From NCBI GenBank assembly GCA_018269005.1, contig JAFDVK010000032.1, positions 248,001 through 312,000 on the forward strand: a stretch of DNA of 64,000 nt, given 5' to 3'. Each line of letters starts with the position of its first letter. The first letter of the stretch is position 1. Under the pieces are notes generated by a model that saw nothing but the letters and a program-made list of their open reading frames with translations, ran no database searches and was not told the origin of the DNA. Shown one piece after another: positions 52,383-61,422 of this stretch. The DNA comes from Acidobacteriota bacterium. Its GTDB lineage: Bacteria > Acidobacteriota > Blastocatellia > Pyrinomonadales > Pyrinomonadaceae. A program made the translations under genes and the position numbers.

Positions 52383-54002
52383 TTATATTTGAGGGAGCAC
52401 GAAGGGCCCGATGTGCGGTGTAGAAGTGTTGAGGCACGTACGAAGAGCGAGGATGAGCGAGCTGCGAACGTTTTCGGGCGTGACGATCGCGTCGAGAAGC
52501 CCGCGTGCGGCGGCGTGTTTTGCGTCGAGTTCGCGGTCGTAGGTCGCACGGACGGCGTCCATCTCGGCCTCGAACTCCGCAGATGGCGACTCGCCCGCCG
52601 CCTTCAGCTTTTCGAGTTGTGTTCCGAACATCGCCTGCACGGCAGAGTCGCCTTCCATCACGCCCATTCGTCCCGTCGGAAGCGAAAAGATGAAGTCGGG
52701 ATCGAAGCCCTGCCCGGCCATCGCGTAATAGCCCGCACCGCTCGCGTGGTTGATCGTCAGCACGAGTTTCGGCACCTTCGCACACGACATCGCCTCGACA
52801 AAACGTGCGCCTGCACGGATGATCCCGCTGTGTTCGGCCTCGCCGCCGACCATGAAGCCCGAAACATCCTGCACGAAGAGCAGAGGGATCGAATGACGGT
52901 CGCAGTTCTCGATGAAGTAGGCGGTCTTCTCTGCGGACTCGGTGTAAATTATTCCGCCGAAGCGAGGCGGCGTTCCCGGCTTGCCCTTCGACATCCCGCG
53001 GGAGTTCGCGATCACGCCGACCGGCATCCCGCCGAGCCGCGCGTTCCCGCAGATCATCTCGCGTGCGAAGTCCGCCTGAAACTCTTCGACGCCGCCCGCG
53101 TCAAGGAATGTGTCAAGCAACGCGTGCATGTCGTACGGTGCACGATGATCCTCGGGCAGAATATCGTACATCGCATCCGAAGATGCGGACGGTTCAAGAG
53201 TTTCGTGAACCGTGAGACGCGACCCTTCGGCCCGAGGAAGATCGCGAACCAGCGAACGAATTTTCTCTATGCACTCCTCGTCATTCTTCGTGCGATAGTG
53301 TGCGACGCCCGAGACGGCATTGTGCGTCAACGCGCCGCCGAGAGTCTCGTTATCGATCGTCTGTCCCGTTGCACCTTTTACGAGATTCGCACCGCCGAGG
53401 CCCATAAATGACGTGCCTTCGACCATCAGAATAACGTCGCTCAACGCGGGTAAGTAAGCTCCGCCCGCTACGCACATTCCCATCACCGCCGAGATCTGCG
53501 GCACGCGAAGGTATCGCCGCATGATCGAGTTGTAATAGAAGATGCGGGCCGCGCCGTATTGTCCGGGGAAGACGCCGCCCTGAAACGGAAGATTCACGCC
53601 CGCAGAATCGACAAGATAGATGATCGGCACGCGGTTGCGCATCGCGATCTCCTGCGCGCGCAGTATCTTCTTTATCGTTTCGGGATACCACGCACCGGCC
53701 TTGATCGTCGCATCATTTGCAACGATCACGCATTCCCTGCCCTCGACCTTGCCCAACACGGTAACGACCGCGGCCGCCGGTGCCTTTCCGTCGTACTCGT
53801 CAAAGGCAACGAGCAGGCCGATCTCCTGTGAGTGAGAATCCTTGTCGAGCAGCAGATCGACGCGTTCACGCGCCGTCAACTTTCCCTGCCTATGGATCTT
53901 GGCGACCTTCTCAGCACCGCCACCGAGCTTTAGTCTGGATTCGAGTTCGACAAACTCTTCCGTGAGAGTGCGAAGCCGGGAATTTGGGGTGATATCTATC
54001 AT
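52383..54002 (-). CDS. Biotin-dependent acyl-CoA carboxylase, carboxyltransferase subunit
   Basis: 539 aa, transfers CO2 from carboxybiotin to an acyl-CoA. Two crotonase-like halves: KLTARERVDLLLD at the start, SAGVNLPFQGGVFPGQYGAARIF, MGMCVAGGAYLPALSD, then VQDVSGFMVGGEAEHSGI and TINHASGAGYYAMAGQGFDPD. Closest in pattern to methylcrotonyl-CoA carboxylase beta (LiuB) or geranyl-CoA carboxylase (AtuC); the difference cannot be told by eye. The biotin carboxylase partner is not in the window. Confidence 0.9.
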   Translation of the reverse strand: MIDITPNSRLRTLTEEFVELESRLKLGGGAEKVAKIHRQGKLTARERVDLLLDKDSHSQEIGLLVAFDEYDGKAPAAAVVTVLGKVEGRECVIVANDATIKAGAWYPETIKKILRAQEIAMRNRVPIIYLVDSAGVNLPFQGGVFPGQYGAARIFYYNSIMRRYLRVPQISAVMGMCVAGGAYLPALSDVILMVEGTSFMGLGGANLVKGATGQTIDNETLGGALTHNAVSGVAHYRTKNDEECIEKIRSLVRDLPRAEGSRLTVHETLEPSASSDAMYDILPEDHRAPYDMHALLDTFLDAGGVEEFQADFAREMICGNARLGGMPVGVIANSRGMSKGKPGTPPRFGGIIYTESAEKTAYFIENCDRHSIPLLFVQDVSGFMVGGEAEHSGIIRAGARFVEAMSCAKVPKLVLTINHASGAGYYAMAGQGFDPDFIFSLPTGRMGVMEGDSAVQAMFGTQLEKLKAAGESPSAEFEAEMDAVRATYDRELDAKHAAARGLLDAIVTPENVRSSLILALRTCLNTSTPHIGPFVLPQI

Positions 54003-54023
54003 TGGGGCGTCGGAGAACCGTCC

Positions 54024-55514
54024 TTATCTGATCGAAATATTATTGATGCTCGAGTCACTGACGGCCGTATTGTCGAGGCTTACGATGCGTATCCTCGCAT
54101 GCCGCGTTGCGGGGCCGTAAATGGAAAAAGTCTCGGATCCGTCATTCGGCGTACTCGCGACGACGGATTTCCAGGTCGTGCCTTCGTTCCACGAAACGTC
54201 GATCCTGACATTGCCGGTCACTCCATTCGAGATCCAGTTGACCGTACGCCGAACATGACGCGGGAACCATTCGCCGCCGTTGTGGCTGTTGAGCGTAATG
54301 CTCGACCCGCTGTAACGGTAATTCGCGATCGAATCCGCTGTGTTGTTTATTGAACGGGCGTTGTCGCGGGCATTATCGATACCAGTGGCAAGACCGTTGT
54401 AGTTAATGACCGGGTTAGAAAAATGTGCGACACGCGTGCAGCCGGATGTGCATGGATCGGAGTAGGACATTACTGTCCGGAAGCTGCCGTTCACATAATG
54501 GCCGAACGCGTACGGAAACGTTGGACCGCTGCCGTTCTCCGGATTATGCTGGCTGCCCATATTATGCCCAAGTTCGTGGGCAAAACTCAGGTTGCCGACC
54601 GCGCAGGTCCGGGCCGTTACGGTAAATCCGTTATTAGCGTTGCCAGGTAGCGAACCCATCAGATAACCGATCCCACAGGCCGCGGTCGAATTAGTGAGCA
54701 TATCGACAAGGTCGGCATTCAATTGGTTTCGACGCGAATTTGCCGAAACATCCGCACGCAGATTGCTCAATTCGGTATTGAAGCTCCCCGTCTCATTCAG
54801 GGCAGTTAGTTCCGCACCGACAAGCCTCACACGCTGGCGCACCTTGCTGTTGATATACGCGGTATTGGTCGCGGCAATCGCCTGCTGTGCGATCGTTTGG
54901 GCCTGCGTATCACCTCCGGCGGAGGTGCGGACAGCGTCAGTGTAGAGCACGAGCACATCGATCCTATCGCCTGAATCGGTGCTGCCCGACGGCACCGTCA
55001 GATGCTGCGGTATCGACCGCTCTCCTTCGATCTCGCCTCCGCAAGGTGGAAAAAGCGATTGATCGAGCTCGATCAGAATATTCTTGTCGCCCTTGGGAGC
55101 GATCTCGTAAACGGCGTCCGGCGAATAGATCAGTCCCGAGACCGAACCCTTATTGAAGGTCATGACGACATCACCAACGAACTTGCCGTCGTGCAGCTTT
55201 CCGCGCCATACGAAGTTATCGAGAGCGAAGACTTCGCTACCTTCTGATTCAAGCTGCTTAGCACCAAAGGTCTTGCCGTCAAATAGAGGCAGGATAAGCC
55301 TTTCCTGCCGTCCGCCGAGAAAAGCAGCGGCATCAACGGCTATCTCGGCCTCGCGAACCGACGCGACCGACGTTCTAAATTCGGCTGCCCGAGCTGTCGG
55401 AGTCTCGACGATGCTGAAGACCCTTTTTCCCTGTGCCAAAGCACCGGCCGATAGTACACCTAAGGCAATAATGAGCAGAAGGCTGACTCGAACTGTCGTA
55501 GAAAGGTTTGGCAT
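54024..55514 (-). CDS. Secreted reprolysin-like metallopeptidase (M12B)
   Basis: 496 aa with signal peptide (cleavage after ALAQG). Zinc site HELGHNMGSQHN (HExxHxxGxxH) at about residue 316 with the Met-turn FRTVMSYS. An N-terminal propeptide-like region precedes the catalytic domain (starts DRIDVLVLYTDAVR). The C-terminal 90 residues (SITLNSHNGGEWFPRH...) form a beta domain of the kind that often follows in secreted peptidases. Secreted proteolysis, with the C25 peptidase, suggests protein scavenging. Confidence 0.88.
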   Translation of the reverse strand: MPNLSTTVRVSLLLIIALGVLSAGALAQGKRVFSIVETPTARAAEFRTSVASVREAEIAVDAAAFLGGRQERLILPLFDGKTFGAKQLESEGSEVFALDNFVWRGKLHDGKFVGDVVMTFNKGSVSGLIYSPDAVYEIAPKGDKNILIELDQSLFPPCGGEIEGERSIPQHLTVPSGSTDSGDRIDVLVLYTDAVRTSAGGDTQAQTIAQQAIAATNTAYINSKVRQRVRLVGAELTALNETGSFNTELSNLRADVSANSRRNQLNADLVDMLTNSTAACGIGYLMGSLPGNANNGFTVTARTCAVGNLSFAHELGHNMGSQHNPENGSGPTFPYAFGHYVNGSFRTVMSYSDPCTSGCTRVAHFSNPVINYNGLATGIDNARDNARSINNTADSIANYRYSGSSITLNSHNGGEWFPRHVRRTVNWISNGVTGNVRIDVSWNEGTTWKSVVASTPNDGSETFSIYGPATRHARIRIVSLDNTAVSDSSINNISIR

Positions 55515-55549
55515 AATGATCGATCTCAGATTTTGCAGAGTGAGTATTC

Positions 55550-56902
55550 TTACTTCTTAGAAATAATAAACGTCGGAACCATTCCGCCGCCGGCCGTAAC
55601 ATTTGCAAGTTCGTTAGAGGCTAGCCGTGTGAACGCAGATCCGACTTTTCCCATAAAGAGCAAGGGGTCAAGATCCACAAGCTGTTCGGCCATCTGCCAA
55701 CTGCTATCGGCGGTTACCACAGGAAAGCTTTCCTTCGCCGTCTTCACACGTTCCTGGACAAGATAATCGCCGTCAGAAAGGGCGATCTCGATCGCCGCGT
55801 TCCACTCTTCCCCGGTCGAATTCCAACCTATGTATATACCGTGTCCGCCGTAATCATCGTTCGGCTTTAACACAAGCTTGTGGGAATTCTCACGCGTCCA
55901 CTGCACCAAACTGATATCGGTGTCAGCGTAGCGAGTTTCTTCATCGCGGAATCTGCGAGTCCACGGGACGTGGGCTCTGATAACGGTCAGCTCTTCCTCG
56001 TCGAACAGGTGTTCGTAACGCTCGTTTGTCAGTACGGCAAAGATCGCTTTCTTATGGACCAACTTTCCGCGAAAGCTGTTTACCATGCAGACTGCCTTTG
56101 CCTTGCACGCATCAAGCAGGGTCGGTTCGCTCTCGATTATCGGAAGATACTCATTTACTAGCAGACGTTTGTAAACGATGTCGATCTCGCGGCCTCGGGC
56201 CGAAAGGCGTTTGCCGTCGAACTCGAGTTCATCCGGTGAGCATATAAGCGACGGATAACCATTGGCTTCAAAAAAGTCGCGAAAAAGTTCGAACTCTTTG
56301 ATCGTCGGCAGGTCGCGCAGATCGACGATGGCGATCGTAGGCTTGTTATCAAACTTCCCGCCGATAAACTCTTCGTAACATTCGACGAGCGTTGCGAGCA
56401 GCTTTGACGAGCCTTCCATCGCGGTCAGTTCGTATCGCTCAGCGAACCGCTTCATTACCGGAAGCTTTTGAAATATCTGCGATGCTGAATCAGCAAATGC
56501 GATGCCCGCAGGACTCTCGCCATTCAGCTCGACGTACGAATAAGTATCGCCGACGAGAAAAGAATCGAGCCTTGCTGTCGGCGAAACGTGAGCGTAGCCG
56601 GGATCGATCGCGATAAGTTCACGTTCAATCGCCGTGACCCCAAGTTCGTCAAGCAAAGCATCATCTTTGATCGCCGCTTCTTTGACCTTTTGTAGAGCAC
56701 CGAAAACTGTTTCGCATGCCCGCACGACGCGCTCCCAATCCTCACGAATGACGAAGTGCGGCCGAAGATACGGCGATAGGGGCCGCCCGCCGAAGATCAG
56801 TTTCGCGGCCTCGAGCTCAGACTGAAGCATCGCGAGCGAATCGGCCGCTAGGCCTTCATCGCTCAGGAGTTCGTTATAATGGCGGACAGCTTCTTCCAAC
56901 AT
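55550..56902 (-). CDS. ATP-grasp-like protein of unknown substrate
   Basis: 450 aa, soluble. The C-terminal part has ATP-grasp features: FRGKLVHKKAIFAVL, NSHKLVLKPNDDYGGHGIYIGW (Lys and Gly-rich ATP loop) and DYLVQERVKTAKE (Glu of the hinge). The N-terminal half has VELNGESPAGIAF, seen in circularly permuted ATP-grasp proteins and glutathionylspermidine-synthase-like enzymes. A carboxylate-amine ligase role is likely; substrates unknown. Divides the metallopeptidase from the EVE protein; same strand. Confidence 0.75.
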   Translation of the reverse strand: MLEEAVRHYNELLSDEGLAADSLAMLQSELEAAKLIFGGRPLSPYLRPHFVIREDWERVVRACETVFGALQKVKEAAIKDDALLDELGVTAIERELIAIDPGYAHVSPTARLDSFLVGDTYSYVELNGESPAGIAFADSASQIFQKLPVMKRFAERYELTAMEGSSKLLATLVECYEEFIGGKFDNKPTIAIVDLRDLPTIKEFELFRDFFEANGYPSLICSPDELEFDGKRLSARGREIDIVYKRLLVNEYLPIIESEPTLLDACKAKAVCMVNSFRGKLVHKKAIFAVLTNERYEHLFDEEELTVIRAHVPWTRRFRDEETRYADTDISLVQWTRENSHKLVLKPNDDYGGHGIYIGWNSTGEEWNAAIEIALSDGDYLVQERVKTAKESFPVVTADSSWQMAEQLVDLDPLLFMGKVGSAFTRLASNELANVTAGGGMVPTFIISKK

Positions 56903-56908
56903 TGCGAT

Positions 56909-57307
56909 CTATTTGGACATGCTAAGGATCTCTTCGAACTCGTCCTTCGTAAGGGGCATAACAGAAAAACGTGGCTGTTTTACAAGATAAATATTAGCGA
57001 GAGCCTTGTTCGCCTTGATCTTATCGAGCCCGACCGGCTTTTTCAGAGCCTTGACGGGTTTTATCTCGACCGCGATCCATTTTTCGTCGGTCGGATCGGG
57101 AAATGCTTCTCGAGAAACCTGCGCGATCCCGACGACTTCCTTCCCAACGACGGAATGATAGAAATAGACCTTATCGCCTTTCTTCATCTCGCTCAGATGA
57201 TTTCGCGCAGTGTAATTTCGGACGCCTGTCCAATCGGTCGCCCCATCTTTGACGAGATCGTCCCAGGAATAAGCCGTCGGTTCTTGTTTAACCAGCCAAT
57301 AGTTCAT
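56909..57307 (-). CDS. EVE domain protein
   Basis: 132 aa PUA-like fold that binds modified bases. MNYWLVKQEPTAYSWDDLV at the start, then TDWTGVRNYTARNHLSEMKKGDKVYFYHS, the classical EVE/thymocyte-nuclear-protein pattern, and VGIAQVSREAFPDPT. Found alone or near modification-dependent restriction genes; no nuclease is near. Starts beside the heptamer repeats. Confidence 0.92.
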   Translation of the reverse strand: MNYWLVKQEPTAYSWDDLVKDGATDWTGVRNYTARNHLSEMKKGDKVYFYHSVVGKEVVGIAQVSREAFPDPTDEKWIAVEIKPVKALKKPVGLDKIKANKALANIYLVKQPRFSVMPLTKDEFEEILSMSK

Positions 57308-57316
57308 AGCGTCAAT

Positions 57317-57422
57317 GGTGAATTGTGAATGGTAAATTGTGAATTGTGAATTTTTATCTATGCATCAATGACAATTCGCCATTCACCATTCACAATTCAC
57401 CATTCACCATTAACTATTTACT
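57317..57422. repeat. Inverted blocks of heptamers, consensus ATTCACC
   Basis: Five units in one orientation (GGTGAAT, TGTGAAT, GGTAAAT, TGTGAAT, TGTGAAT; 57317-57351) face seven in the other (ATTCGCC, ATTCACC, ATTCACA, ATTCACC, ATTCACC, ATTAACT, ATTTACT; 57374-57422). The two blocks can form a long hairpin. The second block runs into the stop codon of the next gene. Confidence 0.85.
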
Positions 57423-58002
57423 TTTTCGATTGCGCGGCTTTCTTATTCAGCCATTTCGCCCAACGTTCGAGCATCGGTCGGAACGGTTTGAAGATCTTCG
57501 CGCGCCAGCTTCCTTCCGACTGCTTCTCTGTCCACGCCTTCAAGTTCTTTTCGGCATACTGCCTGATCTGCGGTTCGAGGCCTGTCTTCTTTACCGAATG
57601 CCGAAGCGTCAGATAATAGTGCTGGCCGACGAGCGAAAAAATGAGTCCGGCAACATTGCCCTTGAAGCCGCTCTTTGCCATAAAACGCTTCGCTCGTCCT
57701 TCCGTCGGCTGCAGCAAAGCGCCCATCGAGATCTCGAACCACGGCGCAGAATTCTGCACACGCGGGTGATATAGCCCCGGAAGGTCGCCCTTAACCGGAA
57801 CATCCATATTCTTTAATCTCGGATCGTTAATGAAATCTACGAGTTTGATCCGCTCGATCCCGCGTGTCTGTTCAACGGGAAGAAAATCGAGGGCCTTGTG
57901 GATCGACGCCTCATAGTCTTTTGGAAGCGGAAAGGTAGCCGTATTTTCGATCTTTACCTTAGTCGTTTTCGCGGCCTTTTGGCCAGCGGTTGCAATCGCC
58001 AT
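57418..58002 (-). CDS. Soluble protein of unknown function
   Basis: 194 aa, no signal or membrane segment. Contains FPLPKDYEASIHKALDFLPVEQTRGIERIKLVDFI, a DLPGLYHPRVQNSAPWFEISMG segment, and a very basic end (LERWAKWLNKKAAQSKK). RIKLVDFINDPRL suggests a metalloprotease-like uncharacterised family but no HExxH is present (the nearest is VGQHYYLTLRH). Stop lies in the heptamer array. Confidence 0.55.
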   Translation of the reverse strand: MAIATAGQKAAKTTKVKIENTATFPLPKDYEASIHKALDFLPVEQTRGIERIKLVDFINDPRLKNMDVPVKGDLPGLYHPRVQNSAPWFEISMGALLQPTEGRAKRFMAKSGFKGNVAGLIFSLVGQHYYLTLRHSVKKTGLEPQIRQYAEKNLKAWTEKQSEGSWRAKIFKPFRPMLERWAKWLNKKAAQSKK

Positions 58003-58155
58003 AACCTTCTCTAGATTGTAATGGGTTCGCCGTTATTAGTAAATTCCGCCACCGAATGTGGCGCGAATCCCACAGATCGGCTCTCGGTGCGGCCCGAAAC
58101 CTTTGGAATTTGCAGAAGCTAGGCTCGGCATACGATTTGCTAAAGGAATTTGGAG

Positions 58156-59001
58156 ATGGTGAACCAGATAACGCTCGCAAATTCGATCGCCACCAGCGGC
58201 ATTGGCCTTCATACGGGAGTTGAGGTCAACTTACGCCTTCGCCCGGCGCCCGAGAACACGGGCTATGTCTTTGTCCGCACCGATCTTGATAATTTTGAGA
58301 TCCCTGCATCGGTCGAATTCATCTCGCACTGCTCCTATGCGACCACGCTGATGCGCCGGGGCGTTGTATTATCAACCTGCGAACATTTGCTCTCGGCCCT
58401 GCGCGGAAGCTGGATCGACAACTGCTTTATCGAGCTCGACAATATCGAGGTCCCGATCCTTGACGGCTCAAGCGAGAATTTTATCGACCTCATCGAAAAG
58501 GCCGGAACCGTCGAGCAGGATTCACCTCGCCGCACGCTCGTCGTAAAAGAAAGCGTTACGGTCGATCAGAACGGCCGCAAGATGTCTATCGAACCCGCGG
58601 ACAACTTCGAGATCGACTGCGTCATCGACTTCCCGCATCCGTTCATCAAACGGCAGACATACAGATTCGTAATGAAGAACGGCTCCTTCGGCCGTGAGAT
58701 CGCGTCGGCTCGCACGTTCGGGTTTGCGGAAGAGATCGATATGCTCCGCAAGGCGAATTTGGCCCTCGGCGGATCGCTCGACAACGCGATCGTGCTCACC
58801 AAGGACGGCATGCTGAATGAAACTCCTCTCAGATTCGCCGACGAATTCGTCCGCCACAAGATCCTCGACATCATCGGCGACGCCGCCCTCGTCGGGATGC
58901 CCATTCAAGGCCGCATCACCGCAGAAAAGAGCGGGCATTCTGTCCACGCCCAGCTGATGACAAAACTCCTCGAAACCGAATCAGCGTGGGAGATCGTTTG
59001 A
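58156..59001 (+). CDS. lpxC: UDP-3-O-acyl-N-acetylglucosamine deacetylase
   Basis: 281 aa from ATG 58156 (AAAGGA eight bases before). Zinc enzyme of the committed step of lipid A synthesis. NSIATSGIGLHTG, STCEHLLSALRG (first zinc His), then RHKILDIIGDAALVG (second His and the Asp ligand) and GHSVHAQLMTKL (catalytic His). Single, not fused to FabZ. Shows that the organism makes lipid A-type outer membrane. Confidence 0.95.
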   Translation: MVNQITLANSIATSGIGLHTGVEVNLRLRPAPENTGYVFVRTDLDNFEIPASVEFISHCSYATTLMRRGVVLSTCEHLLSALRGSWIDNCFIELDNIEVPILDGSSENFIDLIEKAGTVEQDSPRRTLVVKESVTVDQNGRKMSIEPADNFEIDCVIDFPHPFIKRQTYRFVMKNGSFGREIASARTFGFAEEIDMLRKANLALGGSLDNAIVLTKDGMLNETPLRFADEFVRHKILDIIGDAALVGMPIQGRITAEKSGHSVHAQLMTKLLETESAWEIV

Positions 59002-59038
59002 CTACGGCCTGATGGTCGTAAATGTTAACGTCCCAAAC

Positions 59039-60460
59039 CTAGGCGCCGGTTCCTTCGGCCGTCTCCCAATCCGCAGTATGGAATATTCCTTCCTTATCAA
59101 TGCGTTTATACGTATGTGCGCCGAAGAAGTCACGCTGTGCCTGGATCAGATTCGCGGGCAGTTTCTCCGCTCGAAAGGCGTCGAAATAGCTCAACGCCGA
59201 GCTTAGACAGAGAGCCGGGATGCCATGTCGGGTGCAAGCCGTGATCAGCTTTCGCAAGCTCGGAATGTTTCTCTTGAGCACATCTGCGAATTGAGCGTCG
59301 ATTATCAGATTCTCGAGGTTCGGCGCGTCGGAAAATGCCTTGCGCATCTCTTCGAGCATAGCCGATCGGATGATGCAGCCGCCACGCCAGATCTTGGCGA
59401 TCTCGGCGAGGTCGAGTCCGTATTCAAGCTCGGTTGATGCCGCTTGAAGAAGCGACATTCCCTGCGCGTAGGTGATGATGAATGCCGAAGTTAGTGCTTT
59501 CTGAAGATCATCGATGCCGATCGCGCTCTCCCGATCGTCCAGATCCTTACCGAATACTTCCCCGGCCGCATCACGCACGCTCCTGATCGCCGAGATCTGC
59601 CTCATCGAGACGGCAGAATCGATCGTCGGGATCGGAATGCCAAGGTCCATTGCGGCCTGCGAGGTCCATTTTCCGGTGCCTTTCTGGCCCGCCTCGTCAA
59701 GCACCTCATCCACAAGGAACTTCCCGGTCTCCGCGTCTTTCTTTCGAAGCACGATCGCCGTGATCTCGACCAGGAAGGAGTTGAGTTCGGTCGTATTCCA
59801 TTCGGCGAAAATATCGCCGATCTCGCCAGCTGTCTTGCCCTTCACGCGGCGGAGATAGTCATATGTCTCTCCTATGATCTGCATCAGGCCGTATTCGATG
59901 CCGTTGTGGACCATCTTGACGAAATGGCCCGCGGAACCTTGTCCCATATAGGCGACGCAAGGTTCGCCATCGACCTTTGCGGACACTGCTTTAAGAACGT
60001 CCTCGACCCTATCGTAGTGTTGCTTTGTGCCGCCGGGCATTATGCTCGCTCCGTGGCGTGCCCCTTCTTCGCCGCCGCTCACGCCGATGCCCATAAATCC
60101 GATGTTCTTTTCGGACAATTCGGCGATGCGGCGATCCGTGTCCGTGAAATGCGAATTTCCGCCGTCGATGATCAGGTCGTCCGGATCGAGATGCGGTGTC
60201 AGGTCACCGATGACCGCGTCAACGATCTTGCCCGCAGGCACAAGCAGCATGATGTTTCGCGGAGATGCGAGCTTTGAGAGAAACTCCGGAATATCCTTCG
60301 CGACATCGACCGGCATCCCGTCGCCTTCTTTGAGCAGTAGTTCTCGTTTCGCTGCGTCGAGGTCATAACCGACGCCTGCAATGCCGTGTTCCGCGACATT
60401 CAACAAAAAATTACGCCCCATCGTTCCGAGGCCGATCATTCCAAAATGTGCTTGCTTCAT
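59039..60460 (-). CDS. gnd: 6-phosphogluconate dehydrogenase, decarboxylating
   Basis: 473 aa; converts 6-phosphogluconate to ribulose 5-phosphate with NADP, oxidative pentose phosphate pathway. MIGLGTMGRNFLLN Rossmann start, GVSGGEEGARHGASIMPGG, KMVHNGIEYGLMQIIGE (catalytic Lys), and the C-terminal AHTYKRIDKEGIFHTAD. Length and all blocks typical. Followed by a kinase-like gene upstream on the same strand. Confidence 0.96.
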   Translation of the reverse strand: MKQAHFGMIGLGTMGRNFLLNVAEHGIAGVGYDLDAAKRELLLKEGDGMPVDVAKDIPEFLSKLASPRNIMLLVPAGKIVDAVIGDLTPHLDPDDLIIDGGNSHFTDTDRRIAELSEKNIGFMGIGVSGGEEGARHGASIMPGGTKQHYDRVEDVLKAVSAKVDGEPCVAYMGQGSAGHFVKMVHNGIEYGLMQIIGETYDYLRRVKGKTAGEIGDIFAEWNTTELNSFLVEITAIVLRKKDAETGKFLVDEVLDEAGQKGTGKWTSQAAMDLGIPIPTIDSAVSMRQISAIRSVRDAAGEVFGKDLDDRESAIGIDDLQKALTSAFIITYAQGMSLLQAASTELEYGLDLAEIAKIWRGGCIIRSAMLEEMRKAFSDAPNLENLIIDAQFADVLKRNIPSLRKLITACTRHGIPALCLSSALSYFDAFRAEKLPANLIQAQRDFFGAHTYKRIDKEGIFHTADWETAEGTGA

Positions 60461-60469
60461 ACATTTAGA

Positions 60470-61381
60470 TTATACGGCCCAAACATCCGATTGGACTACT
60501 TCGTTGGCATATTGCTCCGGCATCTCATCGAAGATCCACCACGCGCACAGCACCATTTGTGCATACGCCCACACGCGAAATTCCTCTTCCCTAATGTCCA
60601 AAGCAGCCGAAAACCTCGTTAGAGCTTCTGTTAATAGTTCGTGCAGGTCCGGGCGGTCTCCAAGCCACCAGCGGAAATTGTTCAAAAATACGGCAACCTC
60701 GTATCCGTCAACTCCAACGATCCCTTTTGGATCGATTAGAACGAACTCATCCCCCGAACAAATAATGTTCTCGAGGTGGACATCGCCGTGAAGATAGCGT
60801 TTCGCAGCAGATTTGCCGAGGCGAGAATAAGCGTCCAGTGCACGGTCAACATAGTCGGCCGGAAACAGCGTGCCCCTCGCCCGCTCCAGATTCTCGAACC
60901 AATCGTCGAGATCAATTACATCGACATTGCCCTCCGGCGCCGGCATCGCAATTTTCCCAAGCAGCTCGATCGCAACATCAACTGCATCAAGCGGCCGATC
61001 GCGGCACGCCTTTGCGAGAGTTCTTCCTGGCACCGCCCGCTCGATGAGGAGAGCACGATCCTGACGACATTCGGCAAGAAGTTTGACAACTCCATTTCCG
61101 CCGAGCGTTCGAAGATATCTCGCCTCTGAGAATATCTCGGTCTCGCCTGTCGGCGGTGCGATCTTCAGTACGGCCTTTTGACCATCGGAAAGATCAACAG
61201 GTGCGACAAAATTGAAGCTGATATTCTGGAATGGCGAGCCTATTCGGATCGACCATCTATCTTGAAGGGTTGCGATCAATTGCGGTAGATCGTCAAGCCA
61301 CTGCCTGCCCGCTTCGCCGGTGAGCGATTCGACATTCCGCACAAAACCCGTCGGCAGAGCGAGACCATTTCTTTTAGGCAT
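60470..61381 (-). CDS. Aminoglycoside phosphotransferase-like kinase (streptomycin 6-kinase type)
   Basis: 303 aa from ATG 61381 (MPKRNGLALP). Protein-kinase-like fold: KAVLKIAPPTGE (ATP Lys), YLHGDVHLENIICSGDEFVLIDPKGIVG with the catalytic His-Gly-Asp-x-H-x-x-N and the metal Asp, as in APH(6). Chromosomal homologues phosphorylate various small molecules, so drug resistance should not be assumed. Divergent from the dehydratase at 61423; the ends are 41 bases apart. Confidence 0.82.
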   Translation of the reverse strand: MPKRNGLALPTGFVRNVESLTGEAGRQWLDDLPQLIATLQDRWSIRIGSPFQNISFNFVAPVDLSDGQKAVLKIAPPTGETEIFSEARYLRTLGGNGVVKLLAECRQDRALLIERAVPGRTLAKACRDRPLDAVDVAIELLGKIAMPAPEGNVDVIDLDDWFENLERARGTLFPADYVDRALDAYSRLGKSAAKRYLHGDVHLENIICSGDEFVLIDPKGIVGVDGYEVAVFLNNFRWWLGDRPDLHELLTEALTRFSAALDIREEEFRVWAYAQMVLCAWWIFDEMPEQYANEVVQSDVWAV

Positions 61382-61422
61382 TGTCCTTGACGAGTCTATT
61401 CCCTCTGTTGGATTCTTTACAA

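Noticed and set aside
60470..61381. Acquired streptomycin resistance gene
   Set aside because: The sequence is only of the APH(6)-like fold; it sits among housekeeping genes with normal composition and no mobile element, so resistance cannot be claimed.
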